Assembly (NCBI RefSeq): GCF_024105655.1
Contig: NZ_JAAAMH010000010.1
Coordinates: forward strand, 62,001 to 126,000
Reading direction: 5' to 3'
DNA from: Aliihoeflea sp. 40Bstr573
GTDB lineage: Bacteria > Pseudomonadota > Alphaproteobacteria > Rhizobiales > Rhizobiaceae
Length of the DNA stretch: 64,000 bases
Positions 19,381-30,246 of the stretch are shown here, in pieces. The position numbers and the translations under genes are program-made. Position 1 is the stretch's first letter, and every line of letters starts with the position of its first letter. The notes under the pieces were generated by a model. It was not told where the DNA came from, ran no database searches, and saw only the letters and a program-made list of their open reading frames with translations.

Positions 19381-20537
19381 TCAGTCGCGTCGACCGCAGT
19401 CCTGTCGCGCAGTGGTGGTGGACGATCGACCGCTGGTTCCTGGCGGCGTTCATGGCGCTGATGCTGCTCGGCGTCGTGCTCTCCTTCGCCGCGAGCCCGG
19501 CTGTCGCCGAGCGCATCGGCCTCGACAGCTTCCACTTCGTCACGCGCCAGATCATCTTCATGATCCCGGCGCTCATCGTGATGCTCGCGGTATCCTTTCT
19601 GGATGCACGGCTCGTGCGGCGGCTCGCGCTCCTGATGCTCGTCGGCTCGCTGGTCATGATGGTGGCGGTGCTTTTCGTCGGCGCCGAGATCAAGGGATCG
19701 CGGCGCTGGCTGCATCTGGCCGGCATCTCCATCCAGCCCTCGGAATACATGAAGCCGGCATTCGTGGTCATCTGCGCCTGGCTGTTTGCCGAGCGCGCGC
19801 GCTCAGACGCCGTTCCCGGCAATTTGTTCGCGATGATGCTGCTTGGCGTCGTGCTGGCGCTTCTGGTGGCGCAGCCCGATCTCGGCCAGTCCCTGCTCGT
19901 CGTCGCGACCTGGGGCGTGATGTTCTTCATGGCGGGGTTGCCCTGGCTGTGGATCATCATCCTCGGCGGCGTCGCGGTCGCCTTTGCCAGCGGCGCCTAT
20001 TTTTCCTTCGATCACGTCCAGGGGCGCATCGACCGCTTCCTGACCGGCGAAGGCGACAACTACCAGACCGACATGGGCCATGAGGCGATGGTGCGCGGCG
20101 GCTGGCTCGGCCAGGGGCCAGGCGAGGGGTCGGTCAAGCGCATTCTCCCCGACAGCCATACCGACTTTGTCTTTGCCGTCGCCGCCGAGGAATTCGGTCT
20201 GATTCTCTGCCTGATCATCGCCGGGCTCTTCGCCTTCGTCGTCCTGCGCGGCATTTCGCGGGCCTCGAAGGAGACCGACGATTTCTCGCGCTTCGCCATC
20301 AGCGGCCTTGTCGTGCTCTTCGGCTTCCAGTCGATCATCAACATGGGCGTCAATCTCCAGTTGCTACCGGCGAAAGGGATGACGCTTCCCTTCATCTCCT
20401 ATGGCGGCTCGTCGCTGATCGCGATGGCCATTTCCATGGGTATGGTGCTCGCACTGTCGCGCAAGAAGCCGCAGCGGCACAGCGTCCTTTCGGGCCGCGG
20501 ATTCGGCGGCGCGCAGCCCCTGCCGGCGGCGGAATGA
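19377..20537 (+). CDS. ftsW: Septal peptidoglycan polymerase FtsW (SEDS family)
   Basis: A 386-residue protein with about ten transmembrane segments; SEDS glycosyltransferase that polymerises lipid II together with FtsI at the septum. Recognisable blocks are [20 protein letters not shown] (about 103-122), AQPDLGQS (about 164-171) and the C-terminal [13 protein letters not shown] (about 338-350). The ATG overlaps the murD stop; murG starts one base after its stop. Confidence 0.97.
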   Translation: MISRVDRSPVAQWWWTIDRWFLAAFMALMLLGVVLSFAASPAVAERIGLDSFHFVTRQIIFMIPALIVMLAVSFLDARLVRRLALLMLVGSLVMMVAVLFVGAEIKGSRRWLHLAGISIQPSEYMKPAFVVICAWLFAERARSDAVPGNLFAMMLLGVVLALLVAQPDLGQSLLVVATWGVMFFMAGLPWLWIIILGGVAVAFASGAYFSFDHVQGRIDRFLTGEGDNYQTDMGHEAMVRGGWLGQGPGEGSVKRILPDSHTDFVFAVAAEEFGLILCLIIAGLFAFVVLRGISRASKETDDFSRFAISGLVVLFGFQSIINMGVNLQLLPAKGMTLPFISYGGSSLIAMAISMGMVLALSRKKPQRHSVLSGRGFGGAQPLPAAE

Positions 20538-20538
20538 G

Positions 20539-21657
20539 ATGACCAAGGGCCTGATGCTCCTGTCTGCGGGCGGCACGGGGGGACATCTCTTCCCCGCCGA
20601 AGCGCTCGCCCACGAACTGATCGCACGTGGCTGGCTCGTCCATCTTGCGACCGACGACCGGGCAGGGCGGTTTGCGGGCGACTTTCCCGCGGCCAAGGTC
20701 CATCCGGTCCATTCGGCCACGATCGGATCGAAGAACCCGCTCGCGCTCGCACGCACCTTTTGGGCGCTCTGGACGGGCGTACGGCAGGCCTCCAAGATCA
20801 TCGAGACGATCCGGCCAAAGGCGGTGATCGGTTTTGGCGGCTATCCCACGCTGCCGCCGCTCTACGCAGCGACCCGGCGCGGCGTGCCGACGATGATTCA
20901 CGAGCAGAACGCCGTCATGGGCCGCGCCAACAAGGCGCTGGCGACCCGCGCCAAGGCGATTGCCGGCGGGTTCCTCGAAACGTGCAAGGACAGCCGCATC
21001 GTCGTCACCGGCAACCCCGTGCGCCCTTCGGTCATCGAAGCGTCCGCCACGCCCTATGAAGTGTCGCGTGGCAGCGATCCCTTCCACCTTCTCGTCTTTG
21101 GCGGCAGCCAGGGCGCGCAATTCTTCTCCAGCTCCCTGCCCGACGCGATCCGCGCGCTGCCGGCCGAACTTTATTCGCGGCTCAAGGTCACCCAGCAGGC
21201 GCGCCCCGACGACGAGGCTGCGGTCAAGGCCGCCTATGCCGAGCTCGGCATCGAGGCTGAGGTCTCGCCTTTCTTCAAGGACATGGCCAAGCGCATCGCG
21301 TCGGCGCAACTCGTCGTCTCGCGCTCGGGCGCGTCGACCGTTTCGGAACTCGCGGTGATCGGCCGGCCATCGATCCTCGTTCCCTATCCCCACGCGCTCG
21401 ATCATGACCAGGCGGCGAACGCGGCCGCGCTTGCCGCGGCCGGTGGCGCGCTGGTTGAGCCGCAGTCGGGGCTTTCGCCCGAACGACTCGCCGAGCTCAT
21501 CGAAGGCTTCATGACGGACCCGGACCGCGCCGCCACGATGGCGCAATCGGCCCGTTCCGTCGGCAAACCCAACGCGGCGACATTGCTTGCCGACCTCGCG
21601 GAGGCTATTGCCGGGGGCCAGACAGTCACGCAATTCATCGAAGGAGGCACCCCATGA
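20539..21657 (+). CDS. murG: UDP-GlcNAc:lipid I N-acetylglucosaminyltransferase MurG
   Basis: A 372-residue GT-B glycosyltransferase that makes lipid II at the inner face of the membrane. The N-terminal Gly-rich loop [16 protein letters not shown] (about 9-24), [15 protein letters not shown] (about 96-110), [12 protein letters not shown] and the C-domain loop [11 protein letters not shown] (about 189-199) are all present. It is coupled on both sides: 1 base after ftsW, and a 4-bp overlap with murC. Confidence 0.98.
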   Translation: MTKGLMLLSAGGTGGHLFPAEALAHELIARGWLVHLATDDRAGRFAGDFPAAKVHPVHSATIGSKNPLALARTFWALWTGVRQASKIIETIRPKAVIGFGGYPTLPPLYAATRRGVPTMIHEQNAVMGRANKALATRAKAIAGGFLETCKDSRIVVTGNPVRPSVIEASATPYEVSRGSDPFHLLVFGGSQGAQFFSSSLPDAIRALPAELYSRLKVTQQARPDDEAAVKAAYAELGIEAEVSPFFKDMAKRIASAQLVVSRSGASTVSELAVIGRPSILVPYPHALDHDQAANAAALAAAGGALVEPQSGLSPERLAELIEGFMTDPDRAATMAQSARSVGKPNAATLLADLAEAIAGGQTVTQFIEGGTP

Positions 21658-23066
21658 AAATGCCGCAGACAATCGGCGTGGTGCATTTCATCGGCATCGG
21701 CGGCATCGGCATGAGCGGCATCGCGGAAGTGCTGCACAATCTTGGCTACAAGGTTCAGGGCTCCGATCAGTCGGACAGCGCGAACGTCCAGCGCCTGCGC
21801 GAGAAGGGCATCGAGTGCTTCGTCGGGCACCGGGCCGAAAATCTCGGCCAGGCTGAGGTCGTCGTCGTGTCGACCGCGATCAAGAAGTCCAACCCCGAAC
21901 TCGCCGCCGCGCGCGAGAGGCTCCTGCCGATCGTGCGCCGGGCCGAGATGCTCGCCGAACTGATGCGGTTCCGCCAGGCCGTCGCCATCGGCGGTACGCA
22001 TGGCAAGACGACGACGACGTCGATGGTGGCGACGCTGCTCGACGCCGGCGGGCTCGACCCCACCGTGATCAATGGCGGAATCATCAACGCCTACGGCACC
22101 AATGCCCGCATGGGCGAAGGCGAGTGGATGGTCGTCGAGGCCGACGAGAGCGACGGCACCTTCCTGAAGCTGCCGGCCGAGATCGCGGTCGTCACAAATA
22201 TCGATCCCGAACATCTCGACCACTACGGCTCGTTCGAGAAAGTCCGCGAGGCGTTCCGCCAGTTCGTCGAGAACGTGCCGTTCTACGGCTTCGGCGTGAT
22301 GTGCATCGACCATCCCGAGGTGCAGCAGCTCGTCGCGCGCATCGAGGATCGCCGCGTCATCACCTATGGCGAGAATCCGCAGGCCGACGTGCGCTATTTC
22401 AACCACCGAATGGACGGCGCATCGTCGATCTTCGATGTGATGATCCGCAATCGCAAGCGCGACGCGACGCTGACCATCGAAGGGCTTCGCCTGCCGATGC
22501 CCGGCCGTCACAACGTCTCGAACGCCACGGCCGCCATCGCCGTCGCGCACGAGCTTGGCCTCGGCGCGGATGCGATCCGCAAGGGCCTGTCCGCCTTCGG
22601 CGGCGTCAAGCGCCGGTTCACGCTGACGGGCGAATGGAACGGCGCCTCGGTCTTCGACGATTACGGCCACCATCCGGTCGAGATCAAGGCCGTGCTGCGG
22701 GCCGCGCGCGAGGCGTGCCAGGGCCGCATCGTGGCGATCGCCCAGCCGCACCGCTACACGCGCCTGCGCGATCTCTTCGACGATTTCGCCTCCTGCTTCA
22801 ACGATGCCGACACGGTCTTCATCGCTCCCGTCTATGCGGCTGGCGAGGAGCCGATCGAGGGCGTCAGCGCCGAGTCGCTGGTCGAGCGCATCAAGGCGGG
22901 CGGCCACCGCGACGCCCGGCTACTGGAGGGCCCCGAGGCCATCGCGCCGGCCGTTCAGGCGCTGGTGCAACCCGGCGATTTCGTCGTCTTCCTCGGAGCG
23001 GGCAACATCACGCAATGGGCCTACGCCCTGCCGAAGGATCTCGGCTCGCTCGAGGCGGCAGCATGA
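21654..23066 (+). CDS. murC: UDP-MurNAc:L-alanine ligase MurC
   Basis: A 470-residue enzyme that commits UDP-MurNAc to stem-peptide synthesis by adding L-Ala. The Rossmann start [17 protein letters not shown] (about 10-26), the ATP loop GGTHGKTTT (113-121), [12 protein letters not shown] near 160 and the C-terminal [12 protein letters not shown] are intact. It overlaps murG and murB by 4 bp each. Confidence 0.98.
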   Translation: MKMPQTIGVVHFIGIGGIGMSGIAEVLHNLGYKVQGSDQSDSANVQRLREKGIECFVGHRAENLGQAEVVVVSTAIKKSNPELAAARERLLPIVRRAEMLAELMRFRQAVAIGGTHGKTTTTSMVATLLDAGGLDPTVINGGIINAYGTNARMGEGEWMVVEADESDGTFLKLPAEIAVVTNIDPEHLDHYGSFEKVREAFRQFVENVPFYGFGVMCIDHPEVQQLVARIEDRRVITYGENPQADVRYFNHRMDGASSIFDVMIRNRKRDATLTIEGLRLPMPGRHNVSNATAAIAVAHELGLGADAIRKGLSAFGGVKRRFTLTGEWNGASVFDDYGHHPVEIKAVLRAAREACQGRIVAIAQPHRYTRLRDLFDDFASCFNDADTVFIAPVYAAGEEPIEGVSAESLVERIKAGGHRDARLLEGPEAIAPAVQALVQPGDFVVFLGAGNITQWAYALPKDLGSLEAAA

Positions 23067-24031
23067 TCGACGGCAGCGCGCTCCTCGCGCGGCTCGGCGA
23101 CCTTTCCGCAATCCGCGGGCGACTGACGCCAAACGCGCCGATGGAAGCGATCACCTGGTTTCGCGTCGGCGGGCCGGCCGAGCTCTTGTTCCAGCCTGCC
23201 GACGAGGACGATCTCGCCGCGTTCTTGAGGCTGCTGCCGGCTGACGTGCCCGTTCTGGTCGTCGGCATCGGCTCCAACCTCCTCGTGCGCGACGGCGGCA
23301 TCCCCGGCGTCGTCATCCGCCTCTCGGCCAAGGGCTTCGGCCAGGTCGAGGTGCTGGATGAGACGCGCATCCGCGCTGGTGCGGCCGCGCCGGACAAGCG
23401 CGTTGCGGCGGCCGCGCTCGACGCAACCATCGGCGGATTTGCCTTCTACCACGGCATACCCGGCGCCGTCGGTGGCGCGCTGCGCATGAATGCCGGCGCC
23501 AACGGCACCGAGACGCGCGAACGCGTCGTCGACGTCTATGCGATCGACCGCACCGGCAGTCGCCACGTCCTGTCCAATGCCGAGATGGGCTATGCCTATC
23601 GCCATTCCGCCGCTTCACCCGACCTGATCTTCACAGGCGCGCTCCTCGAAGGCCATCGCGAGGACGCGGCCGTGATCCAGGCGGCGATGGACGAGGTCCA
23701 GCACCATCGCGAGACGGTCCAGCCGGTCAAGGAAAAGACCGGTGGGTCGACCTTCAAGAACCCCGAAGGCTCCTCGGCGTGGAAGGAAATCGACAAGGCC
23801 GGCTGCCGCGGGCTGATGATCGGCGGCGCGCAGATGTCGCCGCTCCACTGCAATTTCATGATCAACACCGGCAATGCGTCGGCGCACGATCTGGAACTTC
23901 TCGGCGAGACCGTACGCGCCCGTGTCGCGGCGAATTCGGGCATCGTCCTCGAATGGGAAATCAAGCGTCTCGGCGTGGCCAAACCTGGCCATGAAGTCGA
24001 GCCGTTCGCAGGTTCCGCACCTGTTTCCTGA
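23063..24031 (+). CDS. murB: UDP-N-acetylenolpyruvoylglucosamine reductase MurB
   Basis: A 322-residue FAD enzyme that reduces UDP-GlcNAc-enolpyruvate to UDP-MurNAc with NADPH. The FAD-binding segment [20 protein letters not shown] (about 66-85) is followed by [20 protein letters not shown] (about 130-149). The substrate-binding [10 protein letters not shown] (about 226-235) contains the catalytic Ser of type I MurB. The ATG overlaps the murC stop; a longer open frame to the left lies inside murC and is not coding. A 219-base gap, the largest in the operon, follows. Confidence 0.97.
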   Translation: MIDGSALLARLGDLSAIRGRLTPNAPMEAITWFRVGGPAELLFQPADEDDLAAFLRLLPADVPVLVVGIGSNLLVRDGGIPGVVIRLSAKGFGQVEVLDETRIRAGAAAPDKRVAAAALDATIGGFAFYHGIPGAVGGALRMNAGANGTETRERVVDVYAIDRTGSRHVLSNAEMGYAYRHSAASPDLIFTGALLEGHREDAAVIQAAMDEVQHHRETVQPVKEKTGGSTFKNPEGSSAWKEIDKAGCRGLMIGGAQMSPLHCNFMINTGNASAHDLELLGETVRARVAANSGIVLEWEIKRLGVAKPGHEVEPFAGSAPVS

Positions 24032-24164
24032 ATGCGCGATCACAACGCTTCATAAAAAATAATCTTCCCTGAATCCGAAGCCCTTGCCACCGAATCTCCG
24101 ATCTGATTCTTTGGCCTTGCGGCGTTATCTGATTTGAGTCGGCCACGCATGAGGCGTGAGGGGA

Positions 24165-24187
24165 CGGCAGGCAATTTGTGCCTGCCG
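24165..24187 (+). promoter_or_regulatory. 9-bp hairpin in the murB-ddl gap
   Basis: A perfect 9-bp inverted repeat, CGGCAGGCA (24165-24173) and TGCCTGCCG (24179-24187), with loop ATTTG. No T-run follows, so it is not a standard terminator. It stands in the only sizeable gap inside the dcw cluster, together with an A/T-rich stretch near 24052-24064. This suggests a secondary promoter or mRNA processing/stability element before ddl-ftsQAZ. Confidence 0.4.
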
Positions 24188-24250
24188 ATTGCGGACTCGT
24201 GGGGCTTGGTCGACGCAGGTTCGGCCCGATGAATGAGGGGATTTCCGGGT

Positions 24251-25177
24251 ATGGTACAAAAGCACGTAGCCGTCTTGATGGGGGGATTCTCCTCCGAGCG
24301 GCCTGTGTCTCTGGCCTCCGGAAATCCGTGTGCCGATGCGCTGGAGGCCGAGGGCTATCGCGTCACGCGCGTCGACGTCGATCGCAACGTTGCATCGGTA
24401 CTCGCCGAACTTCGGCCTGACGTCGCGTTCAACGCGCTGCATGGTCCCTTCGGCGAGGATGGAACGATCCAGGGCATCCTCGAATATCTCGAAATTCCCT
24501 ACACCCATTCCGGCGTGCTGGCCTCGGCTCTCGCCATGAACAAGGAGCAGGCCAAGCGCGTCGCCAAGGTGGCTGGCATCCCTGTGGCCGAATCCCGCGT
24601 GATGAACCGGCATTCGATCGGCCGCGAGCATCCGATGAAGCCGCCCTACGTGGTCAAGCCTGTCAATGAGGGGTCGAGCTTCGGCGTCGTCATCGTCAAG
24701 GAAGATCAGGCGCATCCGCCGCAGGTCATCGGATCGGCCGACTGGCGCTACGGCGACACGGTCATGGTCGAGCGATTCGTGCATGGCCGCGAATTGACCT
24801 GCGCCGTCATGGGCGATGTCGCGCTCGGCGTCACCGAGATCATCCCGGTTGGCCATTCCTTCTACGATTACGACTCGAAATACGTTGCCGGCGGCTCAAA
24901 ACACGAATGCCCGGCAAATCTTTCACCGAATATTTACCAAAAAATACAGACACTCGCGCTCAAGGCACATCAGGCAATCGGCTGCCGGGGCGTCTCCCGA
25001 TCTGACTTCCGCTACGACGACCGCCATTCCGAAAACGGCGAGATCATCTGGCTGGAGGTGAACACGCAGCCAGGCATGACGCCGACGTCTCTTGTGCCCG
25101 AACTGGCCGAACATGCCGGCCACAGCTTCGGCGAGTTGTTGAGTTGGATGGTGGAGGACGCATCGTGCCTGCGTTAG
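24251..25177 (+). CDS. ddl: D-alanine--D-alanine ligase
   Basis: A 308-residue ATP-grasp enzyme that makes the D-Ala-D-Ala dipeptide used by MurF. The N-terminal [17 protein letters not shown], the loop [13 protein letters not shown] (about 138-150), [12 protein letters not shown] (about 204-215) and the C-terminal metal/ATP motif [10 protein letters not shown] (about 271-280) are present. I chose the ATG at 24251 because GAGGGG lies 10 bases upstream and the 308-residue length is standard; an ATG 18 bases earlier has no ribosome site. Its last 13 bases overlap ftsQ. Confidence 0.97.
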   Translation: MVQKHVAVLMGGFSSERPVSLASGNPCADALEAEGYRVTRVDVDRNVASVLAELRPDVAFNALHGPFGEDGTIQGILEYLEIPYTHSGVLASALAMNKEQAKRVAKVAGIPVAESRVMNRHSIGREHPMKPPYVVKPVNEGSSFGVVIVKEDQAHPPQVIGSADWRYGDTVMVERFVHGRELTCAVMGDVALGVTEIIPVGHSFYDYDSKYVAGGSKHECPANLSPNIYQKIQTLALKAHQAIGCRGVSRSDFRYDDRHSENGEIIWLEVNTQPGMTPTSLVPELAEHAGHSFGELLSWMVEDASCLR

Positions 25178-26073
25178 GAAATCGAGCCGGACGGTCGACC
25201 TGGTCGGCGCGTGACGCGTTCGTTTTGCCGCGCCTCTTGCGTCGACCTGCGCGTCATCTCCATCGCTGGACGTCCGGCGAGGTCGAGCCGCCGCGCTTCG
25301 CCGCTCTGATGGCGAGCGCGCTCCTGATCGGATCGTCCGTCGTCTACGGCACCGTGCTCGGCGGTCACATGCCGGGCGTCGTCCAGTCGATCACCGCGCG
25401 CACCGGCTTTGCCATCGAAGACATCGAGATCGTCGGCAACCGATTCACGTCCGAGATCGACATCTTTCAATCGGTCGGCCTCGACGGCTTCACCTCGCTG
25501 ATCGGCTTCAGCGCCGCAGAAGCGCGCGAGCGCATCGCCCAGCTTCCCTGGGTGGAAAGCGTCGACGTCCAGAAGGTCTATCCCGCCACGCTCGCCGTGA
25601 CGCTCGTTGAGCGCCAGCCCTTCGCCGTCTGGCAGAACGGCAACCGGCTTTGGGTGATCGAGCAGGACGGCCGCGTCATCACACCCCTGGCGCGTAGCCA
25701 GCATGCCGAGCTCCCGGTCATCGTCGGCCGTGGCGCCGAGGAGCATGCGGCGCATTTCCTCAAGACGATGGCCGCCTATCCCGAACTCGCCTCGAAGACG
25801 CGGGCCTATATCCGCGTCGCCGACCGGCGCTGGGATCTGCGGCTGCGCAACGGCACGACGGTCAAGCTGCCGGCGAGCGAATACGAAGCGGCGCTCGCTG
25901 CCGTCATCAAGGCGGATCGCGAGCAGGAGCTCTTCTCGCGCGACGTGACCGTGGTCGACATGCGCCTTGCCGGCCGCATGGTGCTCAAGCTGACGGAATC
26001 GGCAATGGAACAGCGCGAAGCCATGCTCAAGGAGCGGCTCGGCAAGAAATACGTCCCGGAGAAGCGCACATGA
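25165..26073 (+). CDS. ftsQ: Cell division protein FtsQ
   Basis: A 302-residue bitopic divisome protein. It has a basic cytoplasmic tail (about 1-48), one transmembrane helix (about 50-72), a POTRA domain ([18 protein letters not shown], about 85-155) and the beta domain with [23 protein letters not shown]. It links FtsL/FtsB to the rest of the divisome. The start is a GTG at 25165 with GGAGG 7 bases upstream; an in-frame TTG at 25144 is possible but lies before that ribosome site. The gene overlaps ddl by 13 bp and ftsA by 4 bp. Confidence 0.94.
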   Translation: MPALGNRAGRSTWSARDAFVLPRLLRRPARHLHRWTSGEVEPPRFAALMASALLIGSSVVYGTVLGGHMPGVVQSITARTGFAIEDIEIVGNRFTSEIDIFQSVGLDGFTSLIGFSAAEARERIAQLPWVESVDVQKVYPATLAVTLVERQPFAVWQNGNRLWVIEQDGRVITPLARSQHAELPVIVGRGAEEHAAHFLKTMAAYPELASKTRAYIRVADRRWDLRLRNGTTVKLPASEYEAALAAVIKADREQELFSRDVTVVDMRLAGRMVLKLTESAMEQREAMLKERLGKKYVPEKRT

Positions 26074-27380
26074 GCTGGTTGTCCACCGGCAAGCCCACGC
26101 AGGCCAAGCGTTCCGGCATCGTCACCGTTCTCGACGTCGGTTCGAGCAAGGTGTGCTGCATCATCGCCAAGCTGCAACCGCGCGAGCAGAGCGACATGCT
26201 GCCCGGCCGAACGCATCAGGCGCGCGTCCTCGGCATCGGCCACCAGAAGTCGCTCGGCATCAAGTCCGGCGTCATCGTTGATCTCGACCGCGCCGAGCAG
26301 GCCATCCGCCTCGCGGTGGATGCCGCCGAGCGCATGGCGGGGCTGACGGTCGATTCGCTCATCGTCAATACGTCCGCGGGACGGCTGAAGAGCCGCGTTT
26401 TCAACGCCACCGTCAATCTCGGCGGCCACGAGGCCGACGAGAGCGACATCACCCGCGTTCTGGCCGCCGGCGCCAAGCAGGTGCAGCGCGCCGAGCGCGA
26501 GGTCGTCCATTCGATGCCCATCGGCTTCTCGCTTGATGCGGAGCGCGGCGTGCGCGATCCGCGCGGCATGGTGGGCGATACGCTCGGCGTGGACATGCAC
26601 GTCCTGACAGCCGATGCCGCCCCCTTGCGCAATCTCGAGCTTTGCATCAACCGCTCTCATCTGTCGGTCGAGCGCTTCGTCGCGACGCCTTTCGCCTCCG
26701 GCCTCGCCTCTCTTGTCGAGGACGAGATGGAGATGGGCGCGGCCTGCATCGACATGGGCGGCGGGACGACGACGCTCGCCATCTTCGCCGACGGCAAACT
26801 GGTCCATGTCGACGCGATGCCGATCGGCGGAACGCATGTCACGATGGACCTTGCCAAGGGCCTTTCGACGCGACTTTCGCATTCGGAGCGGCTGAAGGTC
26901 ATGCACGGTTCCGCGCTCGCCGTCGGCGGCGACGACCGGGACATCGTCACCATCAACCCGATGGGCGAGGATGGCGAGGTTCCGCTGCAGGTGCCGCGCT
27001 CGGTCATGAACCGAATCATCCGCGCCCGCGTCGAGGAGACGCTGGAAATCGTTCGCGATCGCCTCAACAAGTCGGGCTACGGCAATGTGGTCGGCAAGAG
27101 GGTCGTGATGACGGGCGGCGCGAGCCAGTTGACCGGCATGGCCGAGGCGGCACGTCGGGTTCTGGGCCGCAATGTGCGGCTCGGGCGCCCGCTCGGCGTC
27201 AGCGGGCTGCCGGAAGCGGCCAAGGGCCCGGCATTTTCAACTTCTGCGGGCCTGTTGATCTACCCGCAAGTTTCGGAACTGGAAAGTCAGCTAAGACGGG
27301 GTGGCGGACTGCGCTGGCAGGCCACCGGGACGGGCGGACGATTCCAACGAGTAAGCCAGTGGTTACGAGATAGTTTTTGA
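26070..27380 (+). CDS. ftsA: Cell division protein FtsA
   Basis: A 436-residue actin-like ATPase that anchors FtsZ filaments to the membrane. It shows VLDVGSSKVCCIIA (phosphate 1, about 18-31), the SHS2/1C domain, CIDMGGGTTTLAIF (phosphate 2, about 226-239) and VVMTGGASQLTGM (adenosine motif, about 346-358). The final residues FQRVSQWLRDSF form the amphipathic membrane-targeting helix. The ATG overlaps the ftsQ stop; 72 bases separate it from ftsZ. Confidence 0.98.
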   Translation: MSWLSTGKPTQAKRSGIVTVLDVGSSKVCCIIAKLQPREQSDMLPGRTHQARVLGIGHQKSLGIKSGVIVDLDRAEQAIRLAVDAAERMAGLTVDSLIVNTSAGRLKSRVFNATVNLGGHEADESDITRVLAAGAKQVQRAEREVVHSMPIGFSLDAERGVRDPRGMVGDTLGVDMHVLTADAAPLRNLELCINRSHLSVERFVATPFASGLASLVEDEMEMGAACIDMGGGTTTLAIFADGKLVHVDAMPIGGTHVTMDLAKGLSTRLSHSERLKVMHGSALAVGGDDRDIVTINPMGEDGEVPLQVPRSVMNRIIRARVEETLEIVRDRLNKSGYGNVVGKRVVMTGGASQLTGMAEAARRVLGRNVRLGRPLGVSGLPEAAKGPAFSTSAGLLIYPQVSELESQLRRGGGLRWQATGTGGRFQRVSQWLRDSF

Positions 27381-27452
27381 GTTTGACGGGGTTTTGACCC
27401 ACGGCGGCCGCAGCGGCGACGCGGCAGGACAGGCGAAAAAAGGACGACGGAA

Positions 27453-29147
27453 ATGACAATCAATCTGCAAAAGCCGGACATCACCGAATTGAAGCCGCGA
27501 ATCACCGTGTTCGGTGTCGGCGGCGGCGGCGGCAATGCGGTCAACAACATGATCACGGCCGGACTGCGCGGCGTCGAGTTCGTCGTTGCGAACACCGATG
27601 CGCAGGCGCTGACCATGACCAAGGCCGAGCGCCTCATCCAGCTCGGCGCGAACGTGACCGAGGGCCTGGGTGCCGGTTCGCAGCCCGAAGTCGGCCGCGC
27701 GGCCGCCGAGGAATGCATCGACGAAATCCTCGACCACCTGTCCAATACGCATATGTGCTTCGTCACCGCCGGCATGGGCGGCGGCACGGGCACGGGTGCA
27801 GCTCCCGTCGTCGCCCGCGCGGCGCGTGAAAAGGGCATCCTGACGGTCGGCGTCGTCACCAAGCCCTTCCACTTCGAAGGCCAGCGCCGCATGCGCACGG
27901 CCGATCTCGGTATCGAAGAGCTGCAGAAATGCGTCGACACGTTGATCGTCATTCCGAACCAGAACCTGTTCCGGATCGCCAATGACAAGACCACCTTCGC
28001 CGACGCGTTCGCGATGGCCGACCAGGTGCTTTACTCGGGCGTTGCCTGCATCACCGACCTGATGGTCAAGGAAGGCCTGATCAATCTCGACTTCGCCGAC
28101 GTGCGTTCGGTCATGCGCGAGATGGGCAAGGCGATGATGGGCACCGGCGAAGCTTCGGGCGAGGGCCGTGCGCAGGCCGCCGCGGAAGCGGCGATCGCCA
28201 ACCCGCTCCTCGACGAAACCTCGATGAAGGGTGCCAAGGGCCTCCTGATCTCGATCACCGGCGGCCGCGACCTGACCCTGTTCGAAGTCGATGAAGCTGC
28301 GACCCGCATCCGCGAGGAAGTGGATTCGGACGCCAACATCATCCTCGGCGCGACCTTCGACGAGGAACTGGAAGGCGTCATCCGCGTGTCGGTCGTCGCC
28401 ACGGGCATCGACAAGGCGTCCGCCGATATCTCGGCCCCGCCGATCATGAACCGCCCGATGGCCAAGCCCGTCGATCGTGCGCCGCAGCCGCAGGCCGCGC
28501 CTGCCGCCGAGTTGCGCCCGGCCGCACCGCGCTCCGTGGAAATGCAGCCCGTCGCTGGCGCGCCAGTCGACCCGGTGGCAGAAGCGATCCGCCAGGCCGA
28601 CGCCGAAGCCGCCCAGCTTCGCCCGGCTGCCCCGCAGGACGAATTCCGTCCGCAGAGCCGACTCTTCTCGGAGCCAGTGCGCCAGGTCGAAGCTCCGGTC
28701 CAGCATGCCGCGCCAGCCCCGGCGCAGCAGGTCGCGCCGCAGCCCGTTGCCCAGCAGCCGGTTGCGCAGGCGCCCGTCCAGCCGCGGATGCCGCGCGTCG
28801 AGGACTTTCCGCCGATCGTCCAGGCCGAACTGACCCGCGCCGCGCCGCAGGAAGCGCACGAAGATCGCGGTCCGATGGGCTTGCTCAAGCGTCTGACCAA
28901 TGGTCTGTCGCGCCGCGAGGAAGAGCCGGCGCGTCTCCAGCCGGCCCAGCCTCGCGAGCCCAAGCTGCGTCAGCAGCCGGCAGCGCCTGCTCCCGAACAG
29001 CGCCGCGCGCCGAGCGCGGAAGCGCAGCAGTACGCACCGCGCCGCGGTCAGCTCGATGACCATGGTCGCCTTGCTGTCCAGCCGCGCCAGGTCCAGGAAG
29101 ACGACCAGCTCGAGATTCCGGCCTTCCTGCGCCGCCAGGCGAACTGA
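27453..29147 (+). CDS. ftsZ: Cell division GTPase FtsZ
   Basis: A 564-residue tubulin homologue that forms the Z ring. The GTPase core (about 1-320) has [13 protein letters not shown] near the start, the tubulin signature [12 protein letters not shown] at about 107-118 and the T7 loop NLDFADVR near 210. A long Pro/Gln/Ala-rich linker (about 325-545) makes it much longer than the 383-residue E. coli protein, as is usual in rhizobia. It ends in the conserved partner-binding peptide [12 protein letters not shown]. It is the last gene of the dcw cluster. Confidence 0.99.
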   Translation: MTINLQKPDITELKPRITVFGVGGGGGNAVNNMITAGLRGVEFVVANTDAQALTMTKAERLIQLGANVTEGLGAGSQPEVGRAAAEECIDEILDHLSNTHMCFVTAGMGGGTGTGAAPVVARAAREKGILTVGVVTKPFHFEGQRRMRTADLGIEELQKCVDTLIVIPNQNLFRIANDKTTFADAFAMADQVLYSGVACITDLMVKEGLINLDFADVRSVMREMGKAMMGTGEASGEGRAQAAAEAAIANPLLDETSMKGAKGLLISITGGRDLTLFEVDEAATRIREEVDSDANIILGATFDEELEGVIRVSVVATGIDKASADISAPPIMNRPMAKPVDRAPQPQAAPAAELRPAAPRSVEMQPVAGAPVDPVAEAIRQADAEAAQLRPAAPQDEFRPQSRLFSEPVRQVEAPVQHAAPAPAQQVAPQPVAQQPVAQAPVQPRMPRVEDFPPIVQAELTRAAPQEAHEDRGPMGLLKRLTNGLSRREEEPARLQPAQPREPKLRQQPAAPAPEQRRAPSAEAQQYAPRRGQLDDHGRLAVQPRQVQEDDQLEIPAFLRRQAN

Positions 29148-29172
29148 TCTCTTTCGATCCTGAAATGCTTCG

Positions 29173-29198
29173 AGCGGGCCCCTTGTGGGCCCGCTTTT
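29173..29198 (+). terminator. Terminator of the dcw operon after ftsZ
   Basis: The stem AGCGGGCCC (29173-29181) pairs perfectly with GGGCCCGCT (29187-29195), loop CTTGT, followed by a short T-run (29195-29198). It lies 25 bases after the ftsZ stop and before the lpxC start at 29264, so it also argues against any longer lpxC reading. Confidence 0.85.
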
Positions 29199-29263
29199 GC
29201 ATTCGCCTTCTTGTTCATGCCGGCGATCCGGCTATGTTCCGCCGCAAATTTGCGGATGGTGAC

Positions 29264-30118
29264 ATGGAACTTCGACGACAGACGACGCTCGCCCGCGAAC
29301 TTGCGATCGAGGGTATCGGCGTTCATTCCGGGAAGGCGGCGCGGCTCGAACTGCGCCCTGTCGAGGCCGGAGCCGGGATCTGCTTCGTTTCCGCGTCGGG
29401 AGAGGGCGGTGTTCGCGTGCGGCCCGAAACGGTAGCCTCGACCGATCTGTCGACGCTCATCGGCGACCCGAAGGGCTTTCACGTCTCGACCGTCGAACAC
29501 CTGATGAGCGCGCTTGCCGGCAGCGCCATCGACAATGTCGAAATCGCGATCTCGGGCACCGAGGTCCCGATCCTCGACGGCAGCGCAATCGAGTTCGTCA
29601 CCGCTTTCCAGAAAGCGGGCATCGTGCAGCAGGACCGGACTGTCGATGCGATCCGCGTCATCGCGCCCGTTCGCATCGAGAATGGTGCCGCTTGGGCGGA
29701 ATTCGTTCCGCATGAGCGCGCGCGCTTCGAGGTCGAGATCGAGTTCCCGTCACCAGCCATCGGCCGGCAGAAGATCGCTTTCGACCTCGAACCCGAGACT
29801 TATGCCCGAGAGGTCGCGCCGGCGCGCACTTTCGGCTTCATGCGCGACGTCGAGCGGTTGTGGGCGGCGGGGCTCGCGCTTGGCTCCTCGCTGGAAAATT
29901 CCGTCGTGATCGGCGAGGACGATCGCGTCGTCAATCCCGGAGGCCTGCGCTTCGCCGACGAATTCGTGCGCCACAAGGCGCTCGATGCGGTGGGCGACAT
30001 AGCCGTCGGCGGCCTGGCCGTTATCGGCTGCTATCGCTCGTTCCGCGGCGGGCACAAGCTGAACGCGGGGGCGCTCTCGGCGCTCCTTGCCACGCCCGAA
30101 GCCTTCGAGCGGCTTTGA
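29264..30118 (+). CDS. lpxC: UDP-3-O-acyl-N-acetylglucosamine deacetylase LpxC
   Basis: A 284-residue zinc deacetylase, the committed step of lipid A synthesis. Zinc ligands are visible at almost the E. coli positions: His79 in VEHLMSAL, and His237 and Asp241 in RHKALDAVGD. The substrate loop AEFVPHERARFEVEIEF lies between. I chose ATG 29264, which puts GIGVHSG at the normal distance from the N-terminus; an ATG at 29234 would add ten residues, and starts further left enter the terminator. It lies between ftsZ and bamD, an order common in alphaproteobacteria. Confidence 0.96.
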   Translation: MELRRQTTLARELAIEGIGVHSGKAARLELRPVEAGAGICFVSASGEGGVRVRPETVASTDLSTLIGDPKGFHVSTVEHLMSALAGSAIDNVEIAISGTEVPILDGSAIEFVTAFQKAGIVQQDRTVDAIRVIAPVRIENGAAWAEFVPHERARFEVEIEFPSPAIGRQKIAFDLEPETYAREVAPARTFGFMRDVERLWAAGLALGSSLENSVVIGEDDRVVNPGGLRFADEFVRHKALDAVGDIAVGGLAVIGCYRSFRGGHKLNAGALSALLATPEAFERL

Positions 30119-30246
30119 CGCAAGCCTTGTGGATTGCGGCGGCTCTGCCACAAAATTGCGCGATTGCGTTCCCATAGCGTTGCTGCCGGCGGGTCCTTAT
30201 GCTCTAACGCTGGCCTGTTGCCATAAAGATTTTTGCCGGAGGGGCA

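Noticed and set aside
22124-23062. N-terminal extension of murB by 313 codons
   Set aside because: Located inside murC in a different frame, Arg-rich and without domains; murB has a coupled ATG at 23063.
27363-29063. A 566-codon frame antisense to ftsZ
   Set aside because: FtsZ on the + strand is certain; the antisense frame is Arg/Gly/Leu-rich and covers the ftsZ linker region only by codon bias.
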